DNA of 64,000 nt, taken from positions 124,001-188,000 of the forward strand of contig NZ_SWLG01000007.1 of assembly GCF_005747095.1 (NCBI RefSeq), in the 5' to 3' direction. Positions 17,785 through 26,973 of this stretch are shown here, piece after piece. Under the pieces are notes generated by a model. That model searched no databases. It saw only the letters and a list, made by a program, of their open reading frames with translations, and had not been told where the DNA came from. The position numbers and the translations under genes are program-made. How positions within the stretch are numbered: position 1 is the stretch's first letter; every line of letters begins with the position of its first letter. This DNA is from Exobacillus caeni (GTDB lineage: Bacteria > Bacillota > Bacilli > Bacillales > Guptibacillaceae).

Positions 17785-18258
17785 TTAAACAAGTTGAGCT
17801 GAAGTTACATCTTCAAGCTTTCCGTTTTTATAGAAACAATGGTAATCCATATCTTCTGCACCATTTAAAAGGTCCTGCAAAAAAGACGGGATATTGCTGA
17901 CGATACCCATGTTGTTCGGATCAAAAATCCACTCGATATCTTTCCAATCCAGAATTCCTTCTTCTATAACGAGCGGTGTTTCCAGTGTTTTGCAATCTGA
18001 TAAATCAACAATATAAACGTACATCCCGTTACGATCTTCTTCGTCTACTGTCCATCTGACTGTAGCTTTGTATTTAGATCTCCCTATCGTCAGCCCTGTT
18101 TCCTCTTTCACTTCTCTTACGATGCTTTCATCCGGTGTTTCCCCTGGTTCGATTTTGCCCCCCACACCATTCCATAAGCCCATGTTAGGCTTTTTGTTTC
18201 GATTCAATAGCAGAATCCGATTCCCTTGCTTAATAAAACAAATTGTAAATTTAAACAT
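17785..18258 (-). CDS. Nudix hydrolase (MutT-like)
   Basis: A 157-residue Nudix protein with a complete box beginning GGKIEPGETPDESIVREV and ending KEETGL (about residues 33-56), matching GX5EX7REUXEEXGU. The N-terminus (CFIKQGNRILLLNRNKKPNMGLWN) is like 8-oxo-dGTP diphosphatases that cleanse the nucleotide pool, but other nucleoside-diphosphate-linked substrates are possible. The RBS TGGAGGGG precedes the ATG. It is a single gene with its own terminator. Confidence 0.88.
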   Translation of the reverse strand: MFKFTICFIKQGNRILLLNRNKKPNMGLWNGVGGKIEPGETPDESIVREVKEETGLTIGRSKYKATVRWTVDEEDRNGMYVYIVDLSDCKTLETPLVIEEGILDWKDIEWIFDPNNMGIVSNIPSFLQDLLNGAEDMDYHCFYKNGKLEDVTSAQLV

Positions 18259-18387
18259 TCAATTCCCCTCCAGTTGTCTCTCTACTAGTTCCATTACATA
18301 GCCTGAATTTCCTTCCTCCGGACAATGTTCCTTTGTCAATCTCCTGCATAGGCTATTTATGGTTATTTGTAAGAAAGGAGAATGAAC

Positions 18388-19131
18388 ATGAAATATCATT
18401 CTGCAGACAAACTCGTTCAAAAAGCAGCAAAATACGATTTGTTGGCAAGCTATTATAAATATATCGACCCAGCAAAACATATTCATTATTATCAAAAACA
18501 CTTTTACTGCATGCAGCAGTTGATGACCGGAGGCTACTACAGACCTGCAGCCTACAATGCGATGGTTCGGGTATTCCATGCTTCACCTGATGCTCCAGCA
18601 GTTGATGTGTATATCAACGGACAAAGGGCGATACGGGATCTTACCTTTAAGGAAAAAAGCGACTATTTTTCGTTTCAGGAAGGAAGCTATCAGATCCAGA
18701 TTTATCCGGCAGGTAATACAAACCAGCCTGTGTTGACTGAAACGATAAGCGTTGAAGCCGGAAAGATGTATACAGTTGCCGCCGCCGGGAAGCTGGAAGA
18801 ACTTAAGCTTATTACCGCTTTTGATACAGAGAGTGTCCCTCGGAATAAGACAAAGGTTCGCTTCTGGCACCTCTCCCCAGATGCTCCAGCAGTCGATGTT
18901 GCAGTAAGAGGCGGAGAAGTATTATTCCGCAATGTACCGTTTGGAAAAGCAACCCGCTATTTAAAATTAGATCCGACAACAGTTGATCTAGAAGTCCGCA
19001 TCGCCGGTACCGAAACCGTAGTTCTGACTATTCCTAATGTAAGGCTTAAAGCTAACAAAGCATATACAGCGGTAGCAGTTGGATTAGCTAAAGGAACACC
19101 AGAGCTTCAAGCGATGTTCTTGAAACCATAA
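18388..19131 (+). CDS. Protein with two DUF4397 domains
   Basis: About 247 residues. After a Tyr/His-rich N-terminus it has two DUF4397 repeats, each opening with a near-identical block: VRVFHASPDAPAVDVYING (about residues 60-78) and VRFWHLSPDAPAVDVAVRG (about 157-175). No signal peptide is present, although many DUF4397 proteins are secreted; in Bacillaceae such proteins are sometimes spore- or surface-associated, which is not shown here. The ATG at 18388 has seven bases of spacing from AAGGAG; the ATG at 18382 is too close. A strong terminator follows. Confidence 0.85.
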   Translation: MKYHSADKLVQKAAKYDLLASYYKYIDPAKHIHYYQKHFYCMQQLMTGGYYRPAAYNAMVRVFHASPDAPAVDVYINGQRAIRDLTFKEKSDYFSFQEGSYQIQIYPAGNTNQPVLTETISVEAGKMYTVAAAGKLEELKLITAFDTESVPRNKTKVRFWHLSPDAPAVDVAVRGGEVLFRNVPFGKATRYLKLDPTTVDLEVRIAGTETVVLTIPNVRLKANKAYTAVAVGLAKGTPELQAMFLKP

Positions 19132-19182
19132 ACGAGTTAAGAAAAACAAGGTTTCTGCCAGGAATTGAAAAAGAAAAGTTTA

Positions 19183-19220
19183 CTCTGCCCATTCTTCGTT
19201 AATGGGGAGAGTTTTTTTTA
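19183..19220 (+). terminator. Terminator after DUF4397 gene
   Basis: The stem CTCTGCCCATT/AATGGGGAGAG, with a TTCG-containing loop, is followed by eight Ts. Confidence 0.9.
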
Positions 19221-19268
19221 TTTAGGTGGCTTTCTCGCTCCTAAGTTCTGTAAATTTAATAAATCTTC

Positions 19269-19373
19269 TTGAAGCTCCGGTGAAATTCTCTGAACCTCCT
19301 ATAAAACTCCCCGAACCTCTTATAAATCTCTCCGAACCTCTGATACCCCCTCTCTGAACCTCCAGGATATCCA
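19269..19373 (+). repeat. Type B array: about five 21-bp degenerate tandem units
   Basis: Units start at 19269, 19290, 19311, 19332 and about 19354. The core is C(C/T)GAACCTC(C/T)TATAAA followed by a pyrimidine-rich end. The same unit recurs at 63523-63711 and, shortened, at 56222-56284. It lies in the gap 19132-19510 between two plus-strand genes, after a terminator and before the RsbR-like gene. Confidence 0.82.
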
Positions 19374-19510
19374 AAAAATCTTCCTTTTATCGAACTAGTA
19401 AAGTTACTATTAACAAACCACTCCTATCTTCCATAAATTACATGGTTAGTTAGCCAGCAACAGGGGAAACAAAGTACTGTTGAAAAAATAACAGAAAGGA
19501 TAAGGATACT

Positions 19511-20332
19511 ATGGCAAGTGACTTGCAACTAATCGCACAGGAACTACATGCCAGAAAAGAACAGATCGCCCGAAATATCACCAGCTCTTCAGCTTACAAT
19601 GGTGACCATATTAATGAGGAAACAACAGAGGACCTTATCCAGGCAAGAAGTAAAGCAATTGAAGTATTGGCAGATTCCCTTACGGAAGGAGTGGAGGAAG
19701 CAAAAAGGAGAATGGAAGATTGGGCTGAAAATTTCACCAAAAAAACCGTGGATCTAGAAATGATAATTGAAAAAACGATGCAAAATACGAGCGGTTATCG
19801 AAAGGAAATATGGAATCAGCTGAAGGAGATCTCCTCAGAGTATAGTCTTTCGCAGGACATGGTTTTTGAGGCTGCAATAAGGATAGACGACACTCTCGAT
19901 AAAGGCCTACATACAATGTGTATGGCTTCAGCTACCCACCACTCTTCCGTTTTAAAAGAAGTACAATCTGCTTTCATGGAACTTTCAGCGCCCATTGTGC
20001 CGATAACAAACGATGTGGCTGTACTTCCATTGATAGGTGATATCGACACCCATCGCGCCCAGGTGATTATGGAGAAAACATTGGAAAAAGCAACTAACTT
20101 AAAATTAAACCATCTCTTCATTGACCTGTCGGGTGTGCAAATCGTCGATACGATGGTAGCAAAGGAAATCGAGCAGGTTGCTACTTCCCTGGATCTTATC
20201 GGGGTAAAAACGACTCTGACCGGCCTGAGACCTCAGATCGCCCAGACCATGGTCAATCTCGGAATCGAACTTCGCAACCTCGATACTCGGGCCAGCCTTC
20301 ATCAGGCAATTAAAGAAAAAGAGCTGTGCTAG
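19511..20332 (+). CDS. RsbR-family stressosome protein
   Basis: A 273-residue RsbR paralogue: helical, probably globin-like N-terminal region (1-155), linker helix, and a C-terminal STAS domain (about 165-268). The two threonines phosphorylated by RsbT in B. subtilis RsbRA (34 residues apart) appear conserved as Thr180 (GDIDTHRAQ) and Thr214 (VQIVDTMVA). Such proteins form the stressosome with RsbS and sequester RsbT, upstream of SigB. No rsbS, rsbT or sigB is in the window. The ATG follows AAAGGATAAGG. It is monocistronic, with a hairpin covering its stop. Confidence 0.9.
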   Translation: MASDLQLIAQELHARKEQIARNITSSSAYNGDHINEETTEDLIQARSKAIEVLADSLTEGVEEAKRRMEDWAENFTKKTVDLEMIIEKTMQNTSGYRKEIWNQLKEISSEYSLSQDMVFEAAIRIDDTLDKGLHTMCMASATHHSSVLKEVQSAFMELSAPIVPITNDVAVLPLIGDIDTHRAQVIMEKTLEKATNLKLNHLFIDLSGVQIVDTMVAKEIEQVATSLDLIGVKTTLTGLRPQIAQTMVNLGIELRNLDTRASLHQAIKEKELC

Positions 20333-20358
20333 AGAAATTTTTCTCTACACAGCTTTTT
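20320..20358. terminator. Bidirectional terminator between RsbR-like and cupin genes
   Basis: The stem AGCTGTG(C)TAGAGAAA paired with TTTCTCTACACAGCT overlaps the RsbR-like stop and is followed by six Ts on the plus strand and a T-rich run on the minus strand. It serves the convergent pair. Confidence 0.88.
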
Positions 20359-20373
20359 TCATTATTATAAACT

Positions 20374-20736
20374 CTATAGCCTTTCAAGGTTTTCTCTAGT
20401 GCGTTCATTTTTTATATTACCAGTGTTCAGGGTTGTCTTTGGCTCGATCAGAATAACATGTGCTTCTTCTTCCGCCACCGGTTTGTGTTCCACCCCTTTT
20501 GGCACTATAAGAAACTCCCCTTCTTTTAGTAAAACATCCTCAGAATCCTTAAATTTGAGAAGAAGTTCCCCTTTTACTACATAAAACATTTCATCTTCCT
20601 GTTCATGATGGTGCCAGTCAAACTCCCCTTTAAGCTTGGCCAGCTTTATATGAGAATCGTTCACTTCTCCTGCAATTCTCGGATTCCAATGATCATTAAA
20701 AAGGGAAAACTTTTCTTTCACATTTACTTTTTCCAT
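20374..20736 (-). CDS. Single-domain cupin protein
   Basis: About 120 residues forming one cupin barrel. The metal-binding motif is WHHHEQEDEMFYVVKGEL (about residues 41-58), with the second-motif His in GVEHKPVA. Such proteins range from isomerases to dioxygenases and small-molecule sensors, and no substrate is evident. The ATG at 20736 follows AAAGGTG at good spacing; an upstream in-frame ATG at 20772 lacks a site. Confidence 0.82.
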   Translation of the reverse strand: MEKVNVKEKFSLFNDHWNPRIAGEVNDSHIKLAKLKGEFDWHHHEQEDEMFYVVKGELLLKFKDSEDVLLKEGEFLIVPKGVEHKPVAEEEAHVILIEPKTTLNTGNIKNERTRENLERL

Positions 20737-20820
20737 ATCGATCGCACCTTTCATGTATATGCTATCTTTCATTTTACAGCAGTATAGGATACCAGCTAAA
20801 ACGCTTTATAATAAGAAACT

Positions 20821-21576
20821 TTAAATGCCATAAGAAAAAAGGGCGGCATTTAAGTGTCTGTTCGTTGTCGATTGATAATATGTCGTTTGCACGGACAAAC
20901 AAGTAATGATCAAAGTATTTAATACAACTTTTTGATCTTCACTGCTTAACATCGTAAGGTTTTGAATAAATTTTTCAGATTCAGCTTTAATGAAATTTTC
21001 GATCTGATTGTTTAAAGGATGATTGCCATCATTTATTTTGATAATAGTATGGTGGATCTTTTCAAAAATGGCGGCATAGCCATTATACAAAATGATCGGA
21101 TCAATGATATCGTCCGAACGGTCAGCCGGATTTCTGAAAATCATAGTTAAGATTTTACTGATGGAATGAAAATCAAGGGAAGACTTCAAATCTTCTACAA
21201 TAAACAGTATTGTAGATTGTTCAAGTGTATACTTTTTCCCTAACTGCGGAGAACCTATCAATGCTTTCACATCGCGCTTCACCCAATTTTGCACGGCACT
21301 TGAAGATAAATGTGTATATTCAATCTGGTTCCCTAAAGCAACGATTTCATTTATAGAAAACCCGACCTTTTTTCTATCTACTTTTATTAACTTCTGGAAG
21401 ATAGATGGCATTTCAGTACCAATTAAAGCAGTTAATGCTTTATTCTTATCCAATTCTTCCTGGTGTGAACTTGCCCATGCTTCTTGTAAAACATTTAATG
21501 GTGACTTCTTAATATCTCCTCTTAGAGCTAAAAGAAGTTCAGCCAGATGCTTCCTTGATAGTTGGAATGTTTCCAA
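20821..21576 (-). CDS. ykrK: DUF1836 transcription factor YkrK
   Basis: About 251 residues. The N-terminal half (SSAVQNWVKRDVKALIGSPQLGKKYT) reads as the MerR-like helix-turn-helix of DUF1836 proteins. In B. subtilis YkrK (DUF1836) is divergent from htpX and represses it together with Rok; the same arrangement with an HtpX gene is seen here. The TTG at 21576 lies nine bases after AGGGG and is the better start; an in-frame TTG at 21585 is too close. A perfect inverted repeat in the shared intergenic region is a candidate binding site. Confidence 0.85.
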   Translation of the reverse strand: METFQLSRKHLAELLLALRGDIKKSPLNVLQEAWASSHQEELDKNKALTALIGTEMPSIFQKLIKVDRKKVGFSINEIVALGNQIEYTHLSSSAVQNWVKRDVKALIGSPQLGKKYTLEQSTILFIVEDLKSSLDFHSISKILTMIFRNPADRSDDIIDPIILYNGYAAIFEKIHHTIIKINDGNHPLNNQIENFIKAESEKFIQNLTMLSSEDQKVVLNTLIITCLSVQTTYYQSTTNRHLNAALFSYGI

Positions 21577-21680
21577 CTTGATCAACCCCTACTAATAATT
21601 ACTCTATTTCTTTTATCCTAATTGTTCCTTATAAAATCGTCAATTATTGTTCGAGGTGTATGCGATTGTTTACTGAAAAA

Positions 21681-21713
21681 AACGTTGTCTTATTCTAATC
21701 AACGTTATATAAT
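21681..21713 (+). promoter_or_regulatory. htpX promoter with embedded inverted repeat (candidate YkrK operator)
   Basis: A -35-like TTGTCT (21685-21690) and -10 TATAAT (21708-21713) are 17 bases apart. A perfect inverted repeat AACGTTG-N12-CAACGTT (21681-21706) overlaps the -35 and fills the spacer, ideal for repression. It lies about 50 bases before the htpX ATG. Confidence 0.72.
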
Positions 21714-21763
21714 ATGGTCATAACATAAGTTCATTTGAACTCAAAAAGGGTGAATTGAAAATT

Positions 21764-22642
21764 ATGGGTAAACGGATTTTCTTTTTTCTGCTAACAAACG
21801 TTTTAGTGTTAGTAACAATCAGTATTGTTCTCAGGGTTTTTGGAGTAGGAAATTATATTAATCAAGCTGGCGGAATTGACTTTGGAACATTGTTAGTATT
21901 TAGTGCCATCGTCGGATTCAGTGGTTCATTTATCTCTCTCGCTATGTCAAGATGGATAGCAAAAAAGATGATGAATGTACGCATTATAGATCAAAACAGC
22001 TCTTCTTCCAGAGAAAGAGAGATTGTTGAGAAGGTTCATCGGCTTTCCCGAGCAGCTGGCTTAGTTCATATGCCTGAAGTTGGAATATATGATTCACCTG
22101 AAGTGAACGCCTTTGCAACAGGACCTTCTAAGAAGCGTTCTTTAGTCGCTGTTTCGGCAGGCTTACTGCATGAGATGGATGATGATGCCATTGAAGGGGT
22201 TATCGCACACGAAGTTGCTCATATTGCGAATGGAGATATGGTAACGATGACACTACTTCAAGGGGTTGTGAATACGTTTGTTGTATTCCTTGCCAGAATT
22301 GCAGCATGGGCTGTTTCAAGGTTTGTCAGAGAAGACATTGCACCGATCGTCCATTTTGTTGCTGTACTCGTTTTCCAAATTGCATTTTCGATACTGGGCA
22401 GTATTGTAGTATTCGCATATTCACGTTATCGTGAGTTTCATGCTGATCGCGGAGCAGCAGATTTAGCCGGAAAAGATAAAATGATCCATGCGCTACGTTC
22501 CTTAAAAGCATATACAAATCGCATAAGTGAAGAAAATGATACGGCTATTTCTACATTGAAAATTAACAATAAGAAGAAGAGCATGCTTTTCTCTACACAT
22601 CCTGACTTAGATGATAGAATTAGTCGATTAGAAATGAAATAA
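21764..22642 (+). CDS. htpX: Membrane zinc protease HtpX
   Basis: About 292 residues, M48B family. Two N-terminal membrane helices (about 5-25 and 37-62), the zinc motif HEVAH (about residues 149-153) followed by IANGD, two further helices (about 175-190 and 205-235), and the third ligand region [12 protein letters not shown]. HtpX degrades damaged membrane proteins during heat or envelope stress. The ATG at 21764 gives the family N-terminus MGKRIFFF; a TTG nine bases earlier is less likely. Divergent ykrK and the palindromic promoter suggest repression under normal growth. Confidence 0.95.
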   Translation: MGKRIFFFLLTNVLVLVTISIVLRVFGVGNYINQAGGIDFGTLLVFSAIVGFSGSFISLAMSRWIAKKMMNVRIIDQNSSSSREREIVEKVHRLSRAAGLVHMPEVGIYDSPEVNAFATGPSKKRSLVAVSAGLLHEMDDDAIEGVIAHEVAHIANGDMVTMTLLQGVVNTFVVFLARIAAWAVSRFVREDIAPIVHFVAVLVFQIAFSILGSIVVFAYSRYREFHADRGAADLAGKDKMIHALRSLKAYTNRISEENDTAISTLKINNKKKSMLFSTHPDLDDRISRLEMK

Positions 22643-22650
22643 GCAACAGC

Positions 22651-22697
22651 AAAAAAGCCTGTAACCATTAATAATCATGGTTTACAGGCTTTTTGTT
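22651..22697. terminator. Bidirectional terminator between htpX and mqo
   Basis: AAAAAAGCCTGTAACCAT pairs with ATGGTTTACAGGCTTTTT around TAATAATC. T-runs on both strands suit the convergent genes. Confidence 0.92.
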
Positions 22698-22698
22698 A

Positions 22699-24201
22699 TT
22701 AATTATAGGCAGGCTCTTTTTTGTTTAGCCCAAGTGTTTCCGCTGTTGAATTATGAATCTCAAAGTAAAGATCCGGGTTATCCGCTAGGGACATTCCAAA
22801 AGAAGGAATCATTTCTTTTATTTTTGATTCCCACTTAAACATATGTTCAGGGAAACATTTCTCTAGTACCTCAAGCATGACGTGAACCGCTGTCGAAGCA
22901 CCCGGGGAAGCTCCTAGCAACGCTGCGATCGAACCGTCGGAGGAACTAACTACCTCCGTACCAAATTGAAGCGTTCCTTTACCGCCAGCTTCGGTATCTT
23001 TGATAACTTGTACACGTTGGCCCGCTACTACTAAATCCCAATCCTCGCTTTTAGCGTTCGGGATAAATTCACGTAACTCTTCCATGCGCTGTTCTTTGGA
23101 TAACATTACTTGCTGAACAAGGTATTTTGTTAATGACATCTCTTTTGCGCCAGCAGCAAGCATCGTTAAAACATTATTAGGTTTCACGGATGTTACTAAA
23201 TCAAGCATGGAACCAGTTTTTAAAAATTTTGGCGAGAAGCCGGCAAACGGCCCAAACAGTAAGGATTGTTTATTGTCGATAAACCTTGTATCCAGATGCG
23301 GAACAGACATTGGCGGAGCGCCGACCTTAGCTTTTCCGTACACTTTTGCATGGTGCTGCTCTATAACTTCCGGATTGTTACAAACCATAAACAGTCCGCT
23401 TACCGGGAATCCACCGATATGCTTTGATTCAGGGATGCCGGTTTTTTGTAATAGATGCAGACTTCCGCCACCGCCACCGATAAACACGAATTTTGCAGTA
23501 TGATACTCCAGGTTATCGTTATCGATATCCTTCACTTTCACTTCCCACGAACCGTCCTCAGTCCGATTGATATCTTCCACACTATGCTTATAGTTTACTT
23601 CGACATTTTCGCTTTGTAAGTGGTCGAACATCAGGCGAGTTAAAGCGCCAAAGTTTACATCCGTACCAGAGTCAATTTTTGTTGCCGCTATCGGTTCATC
23701 CGACGTACGGCCATTCATGATAAGCGGAATCCATTCCTTTAGCTTTTCTAGATCTTCAGAATATTCCATTCCCTGGAACAATGGTAAGTCGGTAAGCGCT
23801 TCAAACCGTTTTTTCAAAAAGGTAACGTTTTGTTCCCCTTGTACTAAACTCATATGAGGCAATGGCCTGATAAAGTCCTGCGGATTACGAATGAGTTTGC
23901 TGTCTACAAGATAAGACCAGAACTGTCTTGATTCCTGGAACTGTTCGTTGATTTTTATCGCTTTGCTAACATCGATAGATCCGTCAGGTTTCTCGGATGT
24001 ATAATTTAACTCACATAATGCCGCATGGCCCGTACCTGCATTATTCCATTCGTTTGAGCTTTCTTCTCCGGCCTTGTCAAGTTTCTCAAAAACTTTGATT
24101 TCCCATTCAGGTGCTAACTCTTTCAGTAACGATCCCAAAGTCGCGCTCATAACTCCGGCACCAATTAAGATAACGTCTGTTTTATTCTGTACGTTGCTCA
24201 T
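22699..24201 (-). CDS. mqo: Malate:quinone oxidoreductase
   Basis: A 500-residue FAD enzyme. The N-terminal nucleotide-binding motif is [16 protein letters not shown] (about 11-26), followed by [31 protein letters not shown], highly characteristic of Mqo, and a C-terminal [22 protein letters not shown]-like segment (about 415-435). It oxidises malate to oxaloacetate and passes electrons to menaquinone at the inner face of the membrane. Full family length. It is a single gene sharing a terminator with htpX; the gap of 287 bases upstream holds no other gene that I could see. Confidence 0.95.
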   Translation of the reverse strand: MSNVQNKTDVILIGAGVMSATLGSLLKELAPEWEIKVFEKLDKAGEESSNEWNNAGTGHAALCELNYTSEKPDGSIDVSKAIKINEQFQESRQFWSYLVDSKLIRNPQDFIRPLPHMSLVQGEQNVTFLKKRFEALTDLPLFQGMEYSEDLEKLKEWIPLIMNGRTSDEPIAATKIDSGTDVNFGALTRLMFDHLQSENVEVNYKHSVEDINRTEDGSWEVKVKDIDNDNLEYHTAKFVFIGGGGGSLHLLQKTGIPESKHIGGFPVSGLFMVCNNPEVIEQHHAKVYGKAKVGAPPMSVPHLDTRFIDNKQSLLFGPFAGFSPKFLKTGSMLDLVTSVKPNNVLTMLAAGAKEMSLTKYLVQQVMLSKEQRMEELREFIPNAKSEDWDLVVAGQRVQVIKDTEAGGKGTLQFGTEVVSSSDGSIAALLGASPGASTAVHVMLEVLEKCFPEHMFKWESKIKEMIPSFGMSLADNPDLYFEIHNSTAETLGLNKKEPAYN

Positions 24202-24488
24202 GATAACCTTCCTTATCTAATAGATTTCCCAAAAAGAGTAGGCGCTCCTGCTACGAAGTTACAAAAAGCAAGGCGTCACCCGGGAACACACCTTTATAGC
24301 TCATATATAATTACATCATTATCTATTAAAAATTTGATCAATTAATATATCTACTATTCTCTTATAATTATACACCATTTAAGGCTATCAAAAAAGTGAG
24401 AAGTCTACCCAATCGGTTTAAGGACAATATTAAAAAAAGCATCAACACAGTTTTTTTATTACCGAACGATCAGCTAAACTTCTCGAAC

Positions 24489-24923
24489 TTAAAATTTGGA
24501 TCCGTTAACGAATTGGACTTTTGATTCCAGGAATATAAAGTTTAATAATCCATCTACAGTCCCAATGTATTTTTCAACCTCTTCCAGATGATAAAATGTA
24601 CTGGTTGTTTCTATGTTATCTATTTCTTTGTTTGGTGAGTAAAGATAAATTTTCTTGCCAGTCCCAAGAGCAATCCCCAATTCGATATGGCTTCCTTTTC
24701 CTGCTGGCAATAAAACTACTACAAAATCCGCTTCTAATATAGCTTCTTTCTCCAATCGGCCTATCGCCTGCAGTTCTTCAAGTGATGTAACATTTTCATT
24801 AATAGTCCAATCATAGGTTTGGATAAATCCTTTTTCCTGCAATTTTCTATTAACATATCTTACATTGTCTATATTTTTAAAACTAGATGCAATATAAAAT
24901 TTTATGTTTTTTTCCTGCGACAA
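24489..24923 (-). CDS. Nucleoside 2-deoxyribosyltransferase-like protein
   Basis: About 144 residues from the TTG at 24923, nine bases after AGGAGGTGG; a longer frame to 24989 reads back into the terminator of the upstream permease gene. The N-terminus KFYIASSFKNIDNVRYVNRKL and the block DFVVVLLPAGKGSHIELGIALGTGKKIYLYSP fit the deoxyribosyltransferase/TIR-like Rossmann family, with the Glu of IELG at the usual catalytic position. Such enzymes transfer or hydrolyse the base of deoxynucleosides. A uracil-type permease gene lies immediately upstream, consistent with nucleobase salvage. Confidence 0.78.
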   Translation of the reverse strand: MSQEKNIKFYIASSFKNIDNVRYVNRKLQEKGFIQTYDWTINENVTSLEELQAIGRLEKEAILEADFVVVLLPAGKGSHIELGIALGTGKKIYLYSPNKEIDNIETTSTFYHLEEVEKYIGTVDGLLNFIFLESKVQFVNGSKF

Positions 24924-24952
24924 TATTTTCCACCTCCTGGTATTCTTCTTTA

Positions 24953-24987
24953 TAAAACAGGACCATCTCATATATCGGAGATGGTCC
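24953..24987 (-). terminator. Terminator after uracil permease gene
   Basis: The stem GGACCATCTC/GAGATGGTCC with an 8-base loop is followed on the minus strand by TGTTTTAT. It lies between the permease stop and the deoxyribosyltransferase start, so it may lower downstream expression. Confidence 0.8.
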
Positions 24988-24994
24988 ATGATGT

Positions 24995-26272
24995 TTAATC
25001 CATTTTTTCGTTTAACAGATTTAGTTTTCCTAACAGTCTAATAAACAGGCTTAACAGGATAGCAATAACCGTGGCGAGTGCCATTCCTTTTAAGTTCACT
25101 GCGCCCCAAACGAAATTTGCACCGCTCAAGCCGATCACGAGGACGATTGTTGTTAGTACAAGATTGAACGGCTTGGAATAATCGATTTTGGAATCGACTA
25201 GAATCCGGATACCTGATGAAGCGATTACCCCGAACAATAATAACGAAACGCCGCCCATTACTGGTGCAGGAATCGTAGAAATCATCGCTGCAAGCTTTCC
25301 TGAAAAGGATAAGATGATCGACAGTACAGCAGCTCCTCCAATCACCCAGGTGGAGTATACTTTGCTGATCGCCATAACCCCGATGTTCTCGCCGTAAGTT
25401 GTGTTTGGTGTGGAACCAACAAAACCAGAAATTACGGTAGATACACCGTTACCTAAAAGAGACCTGGACAGGCCGGGATGTTTCGTTAAGTCTCGTCCAA
25501 CAATGTTTTCTGTTACAAGCAAGTGGCCGATATGCTCTGCAATAACGACAAGGGCAGCAGGAGCAATAATCGCTATACTTGCCCAATCAAATTTTGGAGT
25601 GTAGAAGGTAGGAATCGCAAACCATTTTGCACTTTCGACCGAGCTCCAGTCCACCATACCGGTTAAGGCAGCAATGATGTAACCTGCAACAACGCCAAAC
25701 AAAATCGGTATGATACGTAAAAAACCTCGAAAAACAACCGTGCCGAGAACAACGATCAACAATGTTGCCATTGAAACAAAAATAGCTTTTGTATCATACG
25801 TCCAGTCCGGACCAGCGTCTGCTGGCTTCAAAATTCCAGCCATTTCAGCGGCAACCGGAACTAACTCAAGCCCGATAACAGCAACGATCGCTCCCATCGC
25901 GGCCGGTGGAAAAACGACATCGATCCATCTGGTTCCGGCAAAATGTACAATCACTGAGACAATAATAAAGATAAGCCCAACGATAATAAATCCGCCAAGA
26001 GCATGCTGGTAGCTTTTTGATGCCATAACCACAAACACCGGAGACAAGAAGGCAAAGCTGGATCCTAAATATGCAGGTATCTGCCATTTACAGAGCATTA
26101 AATAAATTAACGTTCCGACTCCGTTCATGAGCAAGATCGTGGCCGGATTGATGTCAAACAGAATCGGTACTAGAACATTTGCTCCAAACATCGCAAACAG
26201 ATGCTGTAGACTTAATGGAATACTTTCAGCAAAGGATGGTCTTTCTTCAACTTGAATAACACGCTGTTGCAT
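24995..26272 (-). CDS. NCS2 uracil permease (UraA/PyrP type)
   Basis: A 425-residue transporter with about 12-14 membrane helices. The N-terminal SIPLSLQHLFAMFGANVLVPIL block and the TM10 motif region STPNTTYGENIGVMAISKV match uracil permeases rather than xanthine/urate ones. A conserved Glu in VVIAEHIGHL is in the substrate-binding helix of the family. It imports uracil with protons. The ATG follows AAGGAG. The leader carries a terminator-like hairpin, which suggests attenuation, though no PyrR-binding sequence was recognised. Confidence 0.9.
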   Translation of the reverse strand: MQQRVIQVEERPSFAESIPLSLQHLFAMFGANVLVPILFDINPATILLMNGVGTLIYLMLCKWQIPAYLGSSFAFLSPVFVVMASKSYQHALGGFIIVGLIFIIVSVIVHFAGTRWIDVVFPPAAMGAIVAVIGLELVPVAAEMAGILKPADAGPDWTYDTKAIFVSMATLLIVVLGTVVFRGFLRIIPILFGVVAGYIIAALTGMVDWSSVESAKWFAIPTFYTPKFDWASIAIIAPAALVVIAEHIGHLLVTENIVGRDLTKHPGLSRSLLGNGVSTVISGFVGSTPNTTYGENIGVMAISKVYSTWVIGGAAVLSIILSFSGKLAAMISTIPAPVMGGVSLLLFGVIASSGIRILVDSKIDYSKPFNLVLTTIVLVIGLSGANFVWGAVNLKGMALATVIAILLSLFIRLLGKLNLLNEKMD

Positions 26273-26321
26273 TTCACTTCTCCTTCTTTTATATGTATTT
26301 TACAAAAACAAGTTAACTTTT

Positions 26322-26362
26322 AAAAAAGCCAGCTATCATTAGTATTCTTAGTGACAGCAGCT
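26322..26362 (-). terminator. Hairpin with U-run in the permease leader (possible attenuator)
   Basis: On the minus strand GCTGTCA pairs with TGATAGC around a 13-base loop, with outer AGC/GCT pairs, followed by TTTTTT. It lies 50 bases before the permease ATG. It is either the terminator of the upstream gene 26575-26973 or a leader attenuator of the permease. Confidence 0.55.
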
Positions 26363-26453
26363 AAATATACATCCTTAAAAGTGTACTAAATTTAAGTTGA
26401 TAAATCTAGACCAAAATTCCCAATATGCTGAATGTTCTTTTAGAACGTAAGAA

Positions 26454-26572
26454 GGGGTTGACTCAAAAACAAAGTGTCAGGCACCTCCAACACGTTATCC
26501 AGAAAACTTATACCAATGTTTATCTGGATTGTGTGCTAAACGGAGGGAGCCAGACACTTATGAGTCAACCCC
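26454..26572. repeat. 119-bp imperfect palindrome
   Basis: The outer arms are exact inverses: GGGGTTGACTCA (26454-26465) and TGAGTCAACCCC (26561-26572). Inside them AAGTGTC pairs with GACACTT, and CCTCC with GGAGG. A central stem ATCCAG/CTGGAT encloses the loop. The whole unit could form one long hairpin of MITE or REP type. It ends two bases before the stop codon of the gene 26575-26973. No coding capacity is seen. Confidence 0.85.
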
Positions 26573-26574
26573 TA

Positions 26575-26973
26575 TCAAGTCGCGTTATTTTTAAGTTTGT
26601 CTGACCAAAAAACAAAATCTTCTTTATCATTTCGATCAAGTGCCTGATTTATCTGCTCTTTTATATAATCAATGTGTACTTTGCTGATGCTGCGGTTAAA
26701 TTCAAACTCATCAAGATTTATTTCCGGAAAAAAAGGATTAAAGGTCATGCTGAGCTGATGCCCTGATTTTGGATTAACAACACGGCATTCAGATATGCCT
26801 ACTCTGCTTACAAATTGCAGCAGGCTGACTCGCTTACATTCCCCTTTGATATGAGATTGCAGATGATTATATGTTTCACATTCTTCATTCAAGCAAATAA
26901 ACACATGAACTTTCCCGCATTCTTTAATCCCCAGGGGTTCTAAGATTTGTTTACATTTATGACATTGCTTCAT
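26575..26973 (-). CDS. Zinc-ribbon protein with C-terminal IDEAL-like domain
   Basis: A 132-residue protein starting with a Cys-based ribbon, CHKCKQ (Cys4, Cys7), then ICLNEEC (Cys27, Cys32) and one further Cys. The last 40 residues (HIDYIKEQINQALDRNDKEDFVFWSDKL) resemble the IDEAL domain found in small Bacillus proteins. Partner and function are unknown; such proteins are often adaptors. The ATG has a weak G-poor site (AAAAGGGG). Its stop lies against a long palindrome, so the last codons could have been shaped by that element. Confidence 0.7.
   Translation of the reverse strand: MKQCHKCKQILEPLGIKECGKVHVFICLNEECETYNHLQSHIKGECKRVSLLQFVSRVGISECRVVNPKSGHQLSMTFNPFFPEINLDEFEFNRSISKVHIDYIKEQINQALDRNDKEDFVFWSDKLKNNAT

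Noticed and set aside
26273-26453. Purine riboswitch or PyrR-binding leader for the uracil permease
   Set aside because: Neither the purine aptamer core nor a PyrR-type loop was found; only a terminator-like hairpin is supported.
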